In this document: one piece after another, positions 15,013-25,831 of the stretch
How positions within the stretch are numbered: position 1 is the first letter of the stretch
How the letters are laid out: every line of letters begins with the position of its first letter
Source of the DNA: an uncultured Clostridia bacterium
GTDB taxonomy: Bacteria; Bacillota; Clostridia; Christensenellales; Borkfalkiaceae
Direction of reading: 5' to 3'
Length of the DNA stretch: 64,000 bases
Assembly: GCA_904419075.1 (NCBI GenBank)
Contig: CAJFQM010000003.1
Location: forward strand, 1 to 64,000
The notes under the pieces: model-generated
Seen by the model: the letters and a program-made list of their open reading frames with translations, nothing else
Told to the model about the DNA's origin: nothing
Databases searched by the model: none
Translations under genes and position numbers: made by a program

Positions 15013-15146
15013 AATGTCAAACGTCCTTTAAAGTGTCTCTCTTAAATACGTCATACGGGTTTGGCTGTCCGCCAAACCCGATCTGCGCTTTTTCTTCCGA
15101 CAGACTTCCGCCGAAAATTTTCCGGTCGGAATCCGTACTTCTTCGC

Positions 15147-17051
<1,905 letters not shown>

Positions 17052-17140
17052 CTATATTTAACCCGCATTCGCCCCAATTAAACAAAAACAACAAAATTTT
17101 TCCGGCTTTTTTCCTCTTTTTTTCCAAAGCGATTTTTCCC

Positions 17141-17172
17141 GAAAAAATCCGTCCGACTTTCGCCGGACGGAC
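17141..17172 (-). terminator. Terminator of the mannan-utilisation operon
   Basis: On the minus strand a 9-bp stem (17172-17164 with 17155-17147), an 8-nt loop and a T5 tract follow the GH76 stop by 12 bases. Confidence 0.8.
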
Positions 17173-17184
17173 TCTTTGAAATTG

Positions 17185-18513
17185 TCAGCCTTCTATGCTG
17201 TACAAAGCCGCGATTACGGCCTGTTCGGCAAATCCGATCTGATGAATGCCCCAGATTTCGTTCTTATCCCAAGTGACCGTCCAGGTCGCCTGATAGGGAC
17301 AGAGATTTGTTTCGGGGTCGCGGTTCTGATACGCGGTCTTTACGTTGGTGTTAAAGGATTCCAAATATTCGTCCGCAAGCTCCGGTTCATAATTTCTCAA
17401 TTCGTAATACGCCTCGTGCAGAATCGCCGCAAACCACGGATCTCCCTGATAATAGAACTTCATGGCACCCGGGTCGACGAGATTGAAGGTCTTCTTTGCA
17501 GCCGCCGCGGTTCCGAGTGCGTCGTCCATATATTCGGCTTTCTTGTCCGCGTCGTCCGTGCGCTCGTACATAATCAGGTCGGCGAGAATCATGCTGCCCG
17601 AATTATAGGCATAATGCACGCGGTTGATGTCCCCGTCCGAACGGGTTCCGTCTCCGTTGATAATCGTGTGGATACCGTTCCAATAATCGTAGGTATCGGG
17701 TTTATTCTGCATCTTCTTGCAGAAGTTGTAGAATTTCTCCGCCCAATCCATATAGAACTCTTTTTCTTCCTCCGTTTCCGCATAATCGGACAGCATCGCG
17801 TTGACCATAATTCCGCAGGCGTTCGCGCTGAGCCCCCTTTCGAGGTGTTGTTCGGTCGCGTTGTCGGAAAGTCCCGCTTCGCTCCAAACCAATCCGCCGA
17901 GCTCGTTATTCCAGCCCGAGAGCACCCAATTATTTACGCGAATCGCTTCTTCGAGATACCACTCCTCTCCGAAAATCTCGTACGCGCGGAGATAATTGCG
18001 CGCCACCCAGATATTGTCGTCGAAGAAACAGTCCCCGTATCCGCTGTACGGCGTATTACCGCGCGCGGAATGATATTTCACGGAATTTTCCGCCGCGTTG
18101 CTTTCGGGATTGCTCTGACGGAAATATTTGAAATTATTCAGCATTTTGCGATAGGTATCCTTCTGTTCCGCGTCGTCGGGATAGAGTTTGCACATGTAGT
18201 ACTGCATGCCCACGCCGCTGAAATTCGTCCAAAGAAATCCCGATACGTCGCTGCCGTAATTCTCTTTCAGATTGATATACGCATCGTCTCCCTCGCCGCC
18301 TTCCACGCCGTACTGCTCGAAAATCGTGGCGACCATCGCTTTCGCGCGGGTCTCCTCCTCGGTGGGCCGTTCGACTGTCGGTTCGGACGAGGAGGAGCTT
18401 TCCGAACCGCCGTTCGACGAGCTCTCTCCTCCATTCCCGCCGCAGGCGGCAAACGCCGTCGCAGCCAATATCGCCGAAAGACAACACACAATCATTTTTT
18501 TCCAACCTTTCAT
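17185..18513 (-). CDS. Glycoside hydrolase family 76 lipoprotein (endo-alpha-1,6-mannanase type)
   Basis: The 442-residue protein has a lipoprotein signal (ATAFAAC, cysteine at 24), a Ser/Gly/Glu linker and an all-helical GH76-like domain with the catalytic paired aspartates in FFDDNIWVARNYL (165-166), typical of (alpha/alpha)6-barrel enzymes that cut the alpha-1,6-mannan backbone of yeast cell walls. It would act outside the cell, tethered to the membrane. It is the last gene of the eight-gene mannoside operon, and a terminator follows. GH76-type specificity is inferred from motif plus context; a related alpha/alpha-barrel enzyme remains possible. Confidence 0.75.
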   Translation of the reverse strand: MKGWKKMIVCCLSAILAATAFAACGGNGGESSSNGGSESSSSSEPTVERPTEEETRAKAMVATIFEQYGVEGGEGDDAYINLKENYGSDVSGFLWTNFSGVGMQYYMCKLYPDDAEQKDTYRKMLNNFKYFRQSNPESNAAENSVKYHSARGNTPYSGYGDCFFDDNIWVARNYLRAYEIFGEEWYLEEAIRVNNWVLSGWNNELGGLVWSEAGLSDNATEQHLERGLSANACGIMVNAMLSDYAETEEEKEFYMDWAEKFYNFCKKMQNKPDTYDYWNGIHTIINGDGTRSDGDINRVHYAYNSGSMILADLIMYERTDDADKKAEYMDDALGTAAAAKKTFNLVDPGAMKFYYQGDPWFAAILHEAYYELRNYEPELADEYLESFNTNVKTAYQNRDPETNLCPYQATWTVTWDKNEIWGIHQIGFAEQAVIAALYSIEG

Positions 18514-18527
18514 ATGTTTTCCTCCGA

Positions 18528-20801
18528 TTATCCGTTAATTTTACGCTTTTTCGCAATCACTAAAACAACTCCCGCGACAAGAAGCGCCGAGCTCGCCGCA
18601 ACCAAAGACATCGTGCTGCCGCAGCCGCCGTCGCCTTCGTTTTCGGACGAGCCGCTCCCGCCCGAAGAAGAATCGCCGTCATCGTCCTTTTCGCCGGGAT
18701 ATTCCGTGCCGGGAATCTTACTGCCGTCGAGATTGACCGCACCGCCGAGCTCGAAATCCCAATTCCTGTCCGCGACCATGCTGGCGGCGTCTCCCATGAC
18801 CGTCAGATAGCCGAGCTGGAAGTTCTGAATCTGAATTTCGATTTCCTGTCCGTCCACTGTAATCGTCGTAGCGGTGAGGTTTCCGCGCGGAGCGCCGTAA
18901 ACGCTGTAATAGGTAGCCATATTGCTCATTACTGCGTCGGACATAAGATAAACGTTTCCGTCCTCAGGATTGTACGCGAGCATCGCCGTAACGCCATAGT
19001 AGCAGATAGCGTTGCTGTCCGTCGCATGCAGACCGAGCTTAATCATGCCGCGCCCTTCCTTGAACTCATTGGTGCCGTCCTCCTGTCCGCCTTCGGTAGC
19101 AGGCCATGCGCCGATCCCCTCTTTATTGGGCATGCCGAGCGCTATTCCCTGTTCCGTAAATTCCTTATAGGCAGCTTTGAATTTCGCAAGGAGATCCGCG
19201 GCGCCGATATTATAGCTTTCGGGAATACGAATTGTAGAAGCGTCTATCGTAATGAAATCGGAAAGGTCGAGAATAGTACGGTTTCCGGAAGCGTCATAAT
19301 TTACGCCGGGAAGAACCATATTCTCTTCTTTTGCAGCGGAAAGCTCGATTGCACCGTACAGGAAATTCTGATATTTCTTGCCGTTCGCCTCGAAAACCGC
19401 GCTCGTTGCGGGACCGAGAACCATTTCTCCCGTTACATCGTATTTTTTGTTGCCTTCGTTGAAGCGGACGGGCAGTTTATAAATCTCATAGGTATCGCTG
19501 TCGAGCACTACCGCCGTTAAAGGCGTTTTGGAAACGTCCACATAAATTTTGCTCGTCTTGTTGACGTCCTTACCGTCTACCGTTTCTTTTGCGACAAAGG
19601 TTTGAGAAAGAATGGTTTCCGTTTCAAAATTCATATAATCGGCAGGATTGCCCATTTCCGTAGTCCAGACAGCTTTCGCGGCCTCCGCCACGGCGTCCGC
19701 CGTCACTCCCGAGGGAAGAGAAGCCGCAACGTCGTCCGTCATGTTTCCGACGGCGTCCTCGTTAAAATCGCTGACGATTTCGCCTGTGTCGGGGTCTACG
19801 TGGGAAGCGACGTAGAATTTTACTTCCTCGCCTTCCAAAACGGCTACGCCCTTCGTAAAGAGCTGATTGACGACTCCTTTTGTCGTCGTTTCTTCACCGA
19901 CGGGGTTACCCCATTCCGTCGTCGCATTATAAGCACTCAAAAATGTTTTAATTGTAAACATTTCTTTGCGGAGAGAATTATATACAACCTCGCCGCCGTC
20001 TGCCGTCTTTTGTCTCCACTGGCTGTTATTCAGGTTGTTGATATTCCGCATCGGATTATAATTGACTTCCTTATCCGTATAATATTCCTTATACGCATTG
20101 ACGAAATCCTCGATGGAAAGCCCCTCGATGACCTCGGCGGAAGCCGTATCCTGATAGACGGGAACGACCATATTTTCCGCAATGTCCTCTGCCGTCAAAG
20201 CAATCTCTTTGCCAGTCTCGTCCACATTTTTACCCGCGATAAACTGACTGCCCATGGAATATCCGAGTGTAAAGTTCTGATAGGTAGTCTCTCCAACTGT
20301 AAAATCATTTCCCTTGGGGTAACCCGCGATAGTAACTTGGTCTGTCCATCCGTTATTCATATTCACATAAGCGGCCGCCGCTTCTCCGCGGACGGTGAAT
20401 GCCTCGTCCATGTGCGGATTATAGACGATAAACGCATATCCGGTTTTTCCCCAATTATTCCAGCCGCTGTATGAGCCGAGATCCATGTGTGCCGCCACAA
20501 AGTAGGTGTCATTGGCAGAGGGCCAGCCGTTTCCGAGAGGCGCGTTTACAACGACAAATTGGTCGGCAATTCCCTGCTCGGTCATTTCGTCCTTTACCCG
20601 CTTCGCTTCTTTTTCAAAAGCATTTTCGATGTTTTCCTGCGTGACGCCCGTGATATAGGTACGTCCGTTCAAAAAGCCGTAATCGAAAATCTTCTCCTCG
20701 CCTTCGGCAAGAGAGACTACCGAGGAAACACCGAGCGCCGACGCGCCGACAAACCCCGCCACCGCAAGAGTCAATAAGCCTCTTTTCATAGTTCTTTTCA
20801 T
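18528..20801 (-). CDS. Large surface protein with LGFP-like repeats and a GCGS-type C-terminal anchor
   Basis: A signal peptide (LLTLAVAGFVGASALGVSS) is followed by about 680 residues in which LGFP-like modules can be seen (APLGNGWPSA; TEWGNPVGEE...NQLFTKGVAVLEGEEV; YSVYGAPRGN), then an acidic Asp-Ser-Gly linker. The C-terminus is GDGGCGSTMSL plus a hydrophobic helix (VAASSALLVAGVVLVIA) and KKRK, resembling a tripartite sorting signal without LPXTG. LGFP modules occur in cell-surface proteins that bind wall or glycans. Position between the importer and GH76 suggests a glycan-binding role. Start 20801 has GGAGG 8 bases upstream. Confidence 0.55.
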   Translation of the reverse strand: MKRTMKRGLLTLAVAGFVGASALGVSSVVSLAEGEEKIFDYGFLNGRTYITGVTQENIENAFEKEAKRVKDEMTEQGIADQFVVVNAPLGNGWPSANDTYFVAAHMDLGSYSGWNNWGKTGYAFIVYNPHMDEAFTVRGEAAAAYVNMNNGWTDQVTIAGYPKGNDFTVGETTYQNFTLGYSMGSQFIAGKNVDETGKEIALTAEDIAENMVVPVYQDTASAEVIEGLSIEDFVNAYKEYYTDKEVNYNPMRNINNLNNSQWRQKTADGGEVVYNSLRKEMFTIKTFLSAYNATTEWGNPVGEETTTKGVVNQLFTKGVAVLEGEEVKFYVASHVDPDTGEIVSDFNEDAVGNMTDDVAASLPSGVTADAVAEAAKAVWTTEMGNPADYMNFETETILSQTFVAKETVDGKDVNKTSKIYVDVSKTPLTAVVLDSDTYEIYKLPVRFNEGNKKYDVTGEMVLGPATSAVFEANGKKYQNFLYGAIELSAAKEENMVLPGVNYDASGNRTILDLSDFITIDASTIRIPESYNIGAADLLAKFKAAYKEFTEQGIALGMPNKEGIGAWPATEGGQEDGTNEFKEGRGMIKLGLHATDSNAICYYGVTAMLAYNPEDGNVYLMSDAVMSNMATYYSVYGAPRGNLTATTITVDGQEIEIQIQNFQLGYLTVMGDAASMVADRNWDFELGGAVNLDGSKIPGTEYPGEKDDDGDSSSGGSGSSENEGDGGCGSTMSLVAASSALLVAGVVLVIAKKRKING

Positions 20802-20869
20802 CAAAAAATCCTCCGTTTATTGTTTTTTATGAGACGGGAGTTCCTCCCGTATTCATTTTGTTTTTTCCG

Positions 20870-21757
20870 TCAGCCTTTCAAGCCGCCGATTGCCACCCCG
20901 CTGATGAAGTATTTCTGCATGATGCAGAAGAATACGATGATGGGAATGCTCATGAGCACGCTCATCGCCATCATGGGGCCGTATTGGAATTTTGTTTCCA
21001 GCGAATAGTTGCGAAGCGCCATGGTGAGAACGCTCTTCTCCTCGTGTCCCTGCAAAATGAGGTTGGGCCACATATACGAATTCCAGACGCCTTGGAAGCA
21101 GAAGATTCCGAGCGTCAAAAGCGCGGGTACGATCATCGGAACATAGATATTGAAGAATATTCTCAGTTCTCCCGCTCCGTCCAGCCGAGCCGCCTCCGCG
21201 TATTCACCGCTGACGGGAATGAGAAACTGCCGCATGAAGAAGATACCGTACACGCCCACCGTTCCGGGCAGGAGCACGCCGAGATAGGTGCCGATAAAGC
21301 CCGTTCCGCCCTGTCCCAGAATGTTATTTCCGCCCACGAGCGGGAAGGAACGAAGGAGCAGGAAGGTGGGGACCGTCGTCGCTATTCCGGGAAGCATCAT
21401 GGAGAGCATCATAATTTTGAAAATGGTATTGCCGCCCTTAAAACGAAGTTTCTCGAATCCGTATGCGGCCATAGAGGCAAAAATCAAATTGGTCGCCACG
21501 TTTACGACGGTAAGGCCGATCGTATTGATAAAATACCGCCCCATGTCCACATTCTGGAAAACATTTTTGAAATGCTCGATCGTGACGTGCGAGGGCAGCC
21601 AGGAGCGATCGGTATAAATAAATTCCGACTCGCGGAATGCGATGAGAATCGACCAATAGAAAGGAGCGAGTGCCACGACCGCCAAAATCGTCATCACGAT
21701 GAAAATGACGGTCTTGCCCGCGATTTTTTTCTGTTTGGGAGTAAGTGTGAGTTCCAT
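20870..21757 (-). CDS. Carbohydrate ABC transporter permease, MalG type
   Basis: The 295-residue protein has six membrane segments and the conserved EAA loop EYAEAARLDGAGELRIFF that docks on the ATPase subunit, and ends VAIGGLKG as MalG-type permeases do. With the upstream permease and binding protein it forms a CUT1 sugar importer. No ATPase is encoded nearby, so a shared MsmK-type ATPase elsewhere is inferred. GGAGG precedes ATG. It follows its partner permease by 12 bases. Confidence 0.92.
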   Translation of the reverse strand: MELTLTPKQKKIAGKTVIFIVMTILAVVALAPFYWSILIAFRESEFIYTDRSWLPSHVTIEHFKNVFQNVDMGRYFINTIGLTVVNVATNLIFASMAAYGFEKLRFKGGNTIFKIMMLSMMLPGIATTVPTFLLLRSFPLVGGNNILGQGGTGFIGTYLGVLLPGTVGVYGIFFMRQFLIPVSGEYAEAARLDGAGELRIFFNIYVPMIVPALLTLGIFCFQGVWNSYMWPNLILQGHEEKSVLTMALRNYSLETKFQYGPMMAMSVLMSIPIIVFFCIMQKYFISGVAIGGLKG

Positions 21758-21769
21758 TTTCCACCTCCG

Positions 21770-22672
21770 TCAGTATGCGCGGTCCTTGACGAATCGCTGT
21801 GTCAATACCGTAATGGCGGCAATGACGAGGAAAAGGAGTACTGCCTGCGCCGACGCATAACCCATATTCGAGTTGGTTCCGAAGGCGCGGTTATAGATTA
21901 CAAACACGGGCGTCACGGTCGAGTTCGCCGGTCCGCCGTCCGTCATCATCAACACCTGATCGTAAAGCTGGAACGCACCGATGATGCTCATGGTCACGAT
22001 GAAGAAGGTCGTCGGGAGCAGAAGGGGCATCGTTATTTTGAAGAACATGCGCACTTTGCTCGCACCGTCTATGGTCGCGGCCTCGTACAATTCGGGAGAA
22101 ATGCCGTTGAGGGCCGCGGCATAAATAATCATGTTTCCGCCGATCCCCTGCCACATGGCGAGAATGACGATCGTGAGCATCGCCGTTTTTGAGGATTCCA
22201 GCCATTGCGGGCCTTCTATGCCGAACACGCGCAGGAAGGAATTGACGATACCGATATCCGGATTGAATACCAGACGGAACACGGTTGCCGCCGCCACCGC
22301 ACTGGTGAGGCCGGGCAGATAATAAATCGCCCGAAAAACTTTATTGCCCTTTACCTTCGTATTGATGAGAAGCGCGTACAGAAGAGGCAAAATCACCGAA
22401 AGCGGAATAGCGAACAGCGCATACCACGCCACATTCAGAAAGGACTTGCCGAAAATGCTGTCGAGCGTGAAAATATTGATAAAGTTCTGTACGCCGACGA
22501 ACGTGATTTCTCCGATTCCGTCGTAGCTCGTAAAGGCCAGAAACATGGCCATGAAAATGGGTACGAGTACAAAGACGACGAAGAACAGGAGTGCGGGCAG
22601 CACGAAGAAAAAGCCCTTCAAAGCCAGCTTCCCCTGCATGGTCAGCTTCTTTTTTGCCGTAGCGTTTGTCAT
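21770..22672 (-). CDS. Carbohydrate ABC transporter permease, MalF/UgpA type
   Basis: The 300-residue protein has six membrane helices and the EAA loop ELYEAATIDGASKVRMFFKI, the first permease of a CUT1 sugar importer. The N-terminus (LKGFFFVLPALLFFVVFVLVPIFMAMFLAF) is typical of the family. AAGGAGG precedes ATG, and 13 bases separate it from the binding-protein gene. The predicted cargo is mannose oligosaccharides released by GH76, inferred from the operon. Confidence 0.92.
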   Translation of the reverse strand: MTNATAKKKLTMQGKLALKGFFFVLPALLFFVVFVLVPIFMAMFLAFTSYDGIGEITFVGVQNFINIFTLDSIFGKSFLNVAWYALFAIPLSVILPLLYALLINTKVKGNKVFRAIYYLPGLTSAVAAATVFRLVFNPDIGIVNSFLRVFGIEGPQWLESSKTAMLTIVILAMWQGIGGNMIIYAAALNGISPELYEAATIDGASKVRMFFKITMPLLLPTTFFIVTMSIIGAFQLYDQVLMMTDGGPANSTVTPVFVIYNRAFGTNSNMGYASAQAVLLFLVIAAITVLTQRFVKDRAY

Positions 22673-22685
22673 GGACGGCCTCCTT

Positions 22686-23972
22686 TTATAACATGGCTTC
22701 CAGCTGGAATTGCGAATCGCCCTTCTCCTTGATTTGTTTCAGCGCCGATTCCGCGTCTTTAATGGATCCGGAACCCGTACGGATATATTCGCGCAGGGAA
22801 TCTATCGTACTGAATATCCAAGACGTCTCTACGTTGGAATATCCTTTCGCGATAGGTCTTACGTCACAGGCGGGAAGCATTTCCTTCATCGTGGAAAGCA
22901 CCTGGCTGTTTTGCACGAATTCTGCCGATTGCAGAGAAGTTTTTGCGGGAAGCAAGCTATACAGTTCGCAATATTTTTCGAGATTCTCGTCGGAGAGCCA
23001 CCACTCCATTACCGAAAAGCCCTTGTCGATATCCTTGGACTTGGGAATCGCCAGCGAGTAGCCGCCCAGCATGCCGCTGACCGCGCCCTCCGTTTCGCTC
23101 TTGGCGGGATAGCCGACGAAATTCATGTTCATCTTCTTTCCGCTCAGCGTTTCCACCGTCTTGTCGTAATTGCTCGGTCCGAACTTCATCGCTACCTTGC
23201 CCTCGATAAATTTATCGTCGGTATGGTAGTCGGTGGGACAGCCCGTGATCGTCATCAGTTCGATAAAGAGATTCATGACCGACTCGGCATCCGTATACGA
23301 TTTCGAGGATTTATCCGAAATATCGATGTTGATTTTCGGAATCGTCCCGCTGGTGTCGACCAGCTGTCCGCCCGCGGAAAGCATAAATCCATAAAACTGA
23401 CCGCGGAGATTGTATGCGTCAAGTCCGACGATCGTATCATTTCCGCTGCCGCTCGTGAGCGCCTCAGTCGAAGCAATCAGCTCGTCCCAAGTCGCGGGAA
23501 TCTGTTCCTCCGAAACGAGGTCCATATTGCACCACAGTCCCCACGCATCGAGGTCGGTAGGGACTCCGTAGACGCCGCCCGAAATTTCCAGCTCGCGGCG
23601 CGCGGCTTCGTTATAGTCGGAAAGCTCGATCGTTTCGCTGGCCTCTATCTTGTCGGACAAATCGTGCAACAGATTTTTCTTGGAAATCGTCTCCCAACGA
23701 GGCCAAATCACAAGATCGGGCGCCGTTCCGCCCAAAGACGCGGACGCGAGAGACTCGGATACGCTGTCCTGCATCTTGTAAGTCATCGTATAGCCGAGGT
23801 CGTTGTTTTCGTTGAAATATTTCACGAATTCGTCCATAACGGCCTTATCCGACCCCGTCGCTTCGCACCATACGACAATGTTGTTGTCTCCGCCTCCGCC
23901 GCAAGACGAAAGCCCGAAAAGCGCACCGGCTGACACCGTCAGCGCAAGTGCCGTTGCCAATAATTTTTTCAT
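22686..23972 (-). CDS. Sugar ABC transporter substrate-binding lipoprotein
   Basis: The 428-residue protein has a lipoprotein signal (FGLSSCGGGG, cysteine at 24) followed by a family-1 extracellular solute-binding fold: NIVVWCEATGSDKAVMDEFVKYFNE near the N-terminus and MLGGYSLAIPKSKDIDKGFSVMEWW further on. It would capture oligosaccharides and deliver them to the two permeases encoded next. GGAGG lies upstream of ATG. The 100-bp gap from manA contains two hairpins (24006-24045), which may raise the level of this transcript segment relative to the enzymes. Confidence 0.9.
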   Translation of the reverse strand: MKKLLATALALTVSAGALFGLSSCGGGGDNNIVVWCEATGSDKAVMDEFVKYFNENNDLGYTMTYKMQDSVSESLASASLGGTAPDLVIWPRWETISKKNLLHDLSDKIEASETIELSDYNEAARRELEISGGVYGVPTDLDAWGLWCNMDLVSEEQIPATWDELIASTEALTSGSGNDTIVGLDAYNLRGQFYGFMLSAGGQLVDTSGTIPKINIDISDKSSKSYTDAESVMNLFIELMTITGCPTDYHTDDKFIEGKVAMKFGPSNYDKTVETLSGKKMNMNFVGYPAKSETEGAVSGMLGGYSLAIPKSKDIDKGFSVMEWWLSDENLEKYCELYSLLPAKTSLQSAEFVQNSQVLSTMKEMLPACDVRPIAKGYSNVETSWIFSTIDSLREYIRTGSGSIKDAESALKQIKEKGDSQFQLEAML

Positions 23973-24005
23973 TTCATCCTTCCTCCGATTAAGTTTTATT
24001 TCTAT

Positions 24006-24045
24006 ACGCAGTTGTAAGCAACTGCGTAAAAAGGACGTCCTTTTT
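24006..24045. repeat. Two adjacent intercistronic hairpins between manA and the binding-protein gene
   Basis: ACGCAGTTG/CAACTGCGT (24006-24014 with 24019-24027, 4-nt loop) abuts the palindrome AAAAAGGAC/GTCCTTTTT (24028-24045). Neither is followed by a clean T run on the minus strand, so a processing or stabilising role is more likely than termination. Confidence 0.5.
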
Positions 24046-24072
24046 ACAGAATTTTCAGTTTTGCGTATTCGT

Positions 24073-25794
24073 TCAGCCCCGTACGTTGGCTTTGACGATG
24101 ACGACTTCTTCGTCGAGGGGCCGCACGGTGTATTCCTTTACGCTTTCGGGAATGATAAACGTCTCCGCGTAATGTACTTCAAACGGTTCGAACGCTCCCG
24201 TCGGGCTTTCGATAATCGCTCCGCGGCCGTCCACGACGTTGGCCTGCACGACGGAGCCGTCCGTCTTCATGCGTTCCGTTCCGCGGATATGGCAGCGGCG
24301 GGTTTCGATGAATTCCCGCTCGTGCAGACCGGTGTGTTCTTCGAGATAGCCGTCCCGTTTTTCCACCGTTTCAAAGCGGTTTACGAGATTTTCCATTACC
24401 CAGGGCGTATCGCGGTACCATTGAATGACGTGCCGTCCGTGATTGATATGCACGGGGCGGGGAAGTCCGTCCAATCCGAGGCGCGACCAATCCCACAGCT
24501 TAAAGGTAAAGATATAAGGCGTCGCGCTGATTTCGAGAACCATGGTATCCGCTCCGGAACAATGTACCGTACCCGCGGGAATGAGGAAATGGTCATGCTT
24601 TTTCGCGGGGAGCTTATTCACATACTTTTCGGCGGGGAAAATCATTTCGCCCCTTTGCGCCGCTTCCAGATCGGCCAGCATGGCATCTTTGTCCACGCCC
24701 TCTTTGAGGCCCAGATATACATAGGCGTCGTCCGCGCAGTCGAGTATGTAATAACTCTCATCTTGCGTGTAATGCATCCCGAAGGTATTCTGAATATATT
24801 CCGTAAGGGGGTGGACTTGCAGCGAAAGGTTTTGTCCGCCCATCGTATCGAGGAAATCGAAACGAATGGGATATTCGTCTCCGAACCGCGCATGTACTTT
24901 CTCTCCCAGCAGCAGCCGAGGGCGATAGAACACCACGTCTATGGACGGAACCTCTATTCTCACATTCCCGAAACGCATGTAAATGCTGTTTTCTTCGGGA
25001 ACTCCGTCAAACGCCCAGGCATAGTTGGTCTCCGAGCGATCCAGATCGCACACTTCCTTCATCCATTGACCGCCCCAGACTTCCGGAGCGAAATAGGGAA
25101 CCAGACGGAACGGATGAGTCGCAAACGTTTCGAGACCTTTACGCCAGCCGTCGCCGCTCACCATCTTCGGGCACCCCGCCACATTGGTATCGAGCAGATA
25201 ATCCGTCTTTTCCAGCATCTCGCGCTTGTGGCGGTCGGCCATGCGCCATTCGACGAAAAAGCCCTGTTTGAACTTAGCGAGTTTATTGGCGGAAGCGTTG
25301 TCCGTCTTCCAATTGGAAGCGCCATTCTTGAAGCGGCATTGAATCTCCCAGCGCGCCAAATCGAGATAGACGTATAAATCCCCTTCCGCGACGAGCGAAG
25401 CGCCCACGCCGATGATGCAGACGAGCCCCTTTGCGGCCTCTATCTCGCCTTTGAGCGAAGCCGCTTTGTTTTCGTCCAAAACGTCGGTGAGTTTCAGGGT
25501 ATTCATGACCCCGAAAACTCTGTCATCCGTGACGAAGGGACGAATTTTTGCGTTATAATCCTCGTCGCTCATCATGGCCGCATCCGAATCGAACCATTTT
25601 GCGTTCAAAAAGGAAAGACCTTCCTTGACCTCTTTTTGGTCCACTTCGGTGTAGCAGTCAAAGACGATGACGAAACGACTTTTTCCCGCGGCACGGCGGA
25701 GCAGTTCCTCTCCGACCGCCTTATAGCCTTCCCAGGCCTCGTAGCCCTGTATTTTAAGTTCGGGATATTTATCGTAATTTCCGTAGCCTTTCAT
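24073..25794 (-). CDS. Class I mannose-6-phosphate isomerase with extra N-terminal domain
   Basis: The C-terminal 350 residues match class I phosphomannose isomerase: APEVWGGQWM, the zinc ligands in LSLQVHP (Gln, His), DESYYILD (Glu) and IPAGTVHCSG (His). The first 215 residues form a separate domain (FVIVFDCYTEVDQKEV, VGASLVAEGDLYVYLDLARWEI) like the kinase-fold extension seen in some gut-bacterial isomerases, without a P-loop. It converts mannose-6-phosphate to fructose-6-phosphate. Start 25794 has GGAGG about 7 bases upstream. At 573 residues it is nearly twice the usual 310-390. Confidence 0.85.
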   Translation of the reverse strand: MKGYGNYDKYPELKIQGYEAWEGYKAVGEELLRRAAGKSRFVIVFDCYTEVDQKEVKEGLSFLNAKWFDSDAAMMSDEDYNAKIRPFVTDDRVFGVMNTLKLTDVLDENKAASLKGEIEAAKGLVCIIGVGASLVAEGDLYVYLDLARWEIQCRFKNGASNWKTDNASANKLAKFKQGFFVEWRMADRHKREMLEKTDYLLDTNVAGCPKMVSGDGWRKGLETFATHPFRLVPYFAPEVWGGQWMKEVCDLDRSETNYAWAFDGVPEENSIYMRFGNVRIEVPSIDVVFYRPRLLLGEKVHARFGDEYPIRFDFLDTMGGQNLSLQVHPLTEYIQNTFGMHYTQDESYYILDCADDAYVYLGLKEGVDKDAMLADLEAAQRGEMIFPAEKYVNKLPAKKHDHFLIPAGTVHCSGADTMVLEISATPYIFTFKLWDWSRLGLDGLPRPVHINHGRHVIQWYRDTPWVMENLVNRFETVEKRDGYLEEHTGLHEREFIETRRCHIRGTERMKTDGSVVQANVVDGRGAIIESPTGAFEPFEVHYAETFIIPESVKEYTVRPLDEEVVIVKANVRG

Positions 25795-25831
25795 GTTTAC
25801 TCCTCCGAATATCTCTTTGATTTTCCTGTTT

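Noticed and set aside
17176-18810. Long plus-strand frame opposite the GH76 gene
   Set aside because: Same antisense artefact; no start site, no recognisable domain, and the real gene has a signal peptide and catalytic motif.
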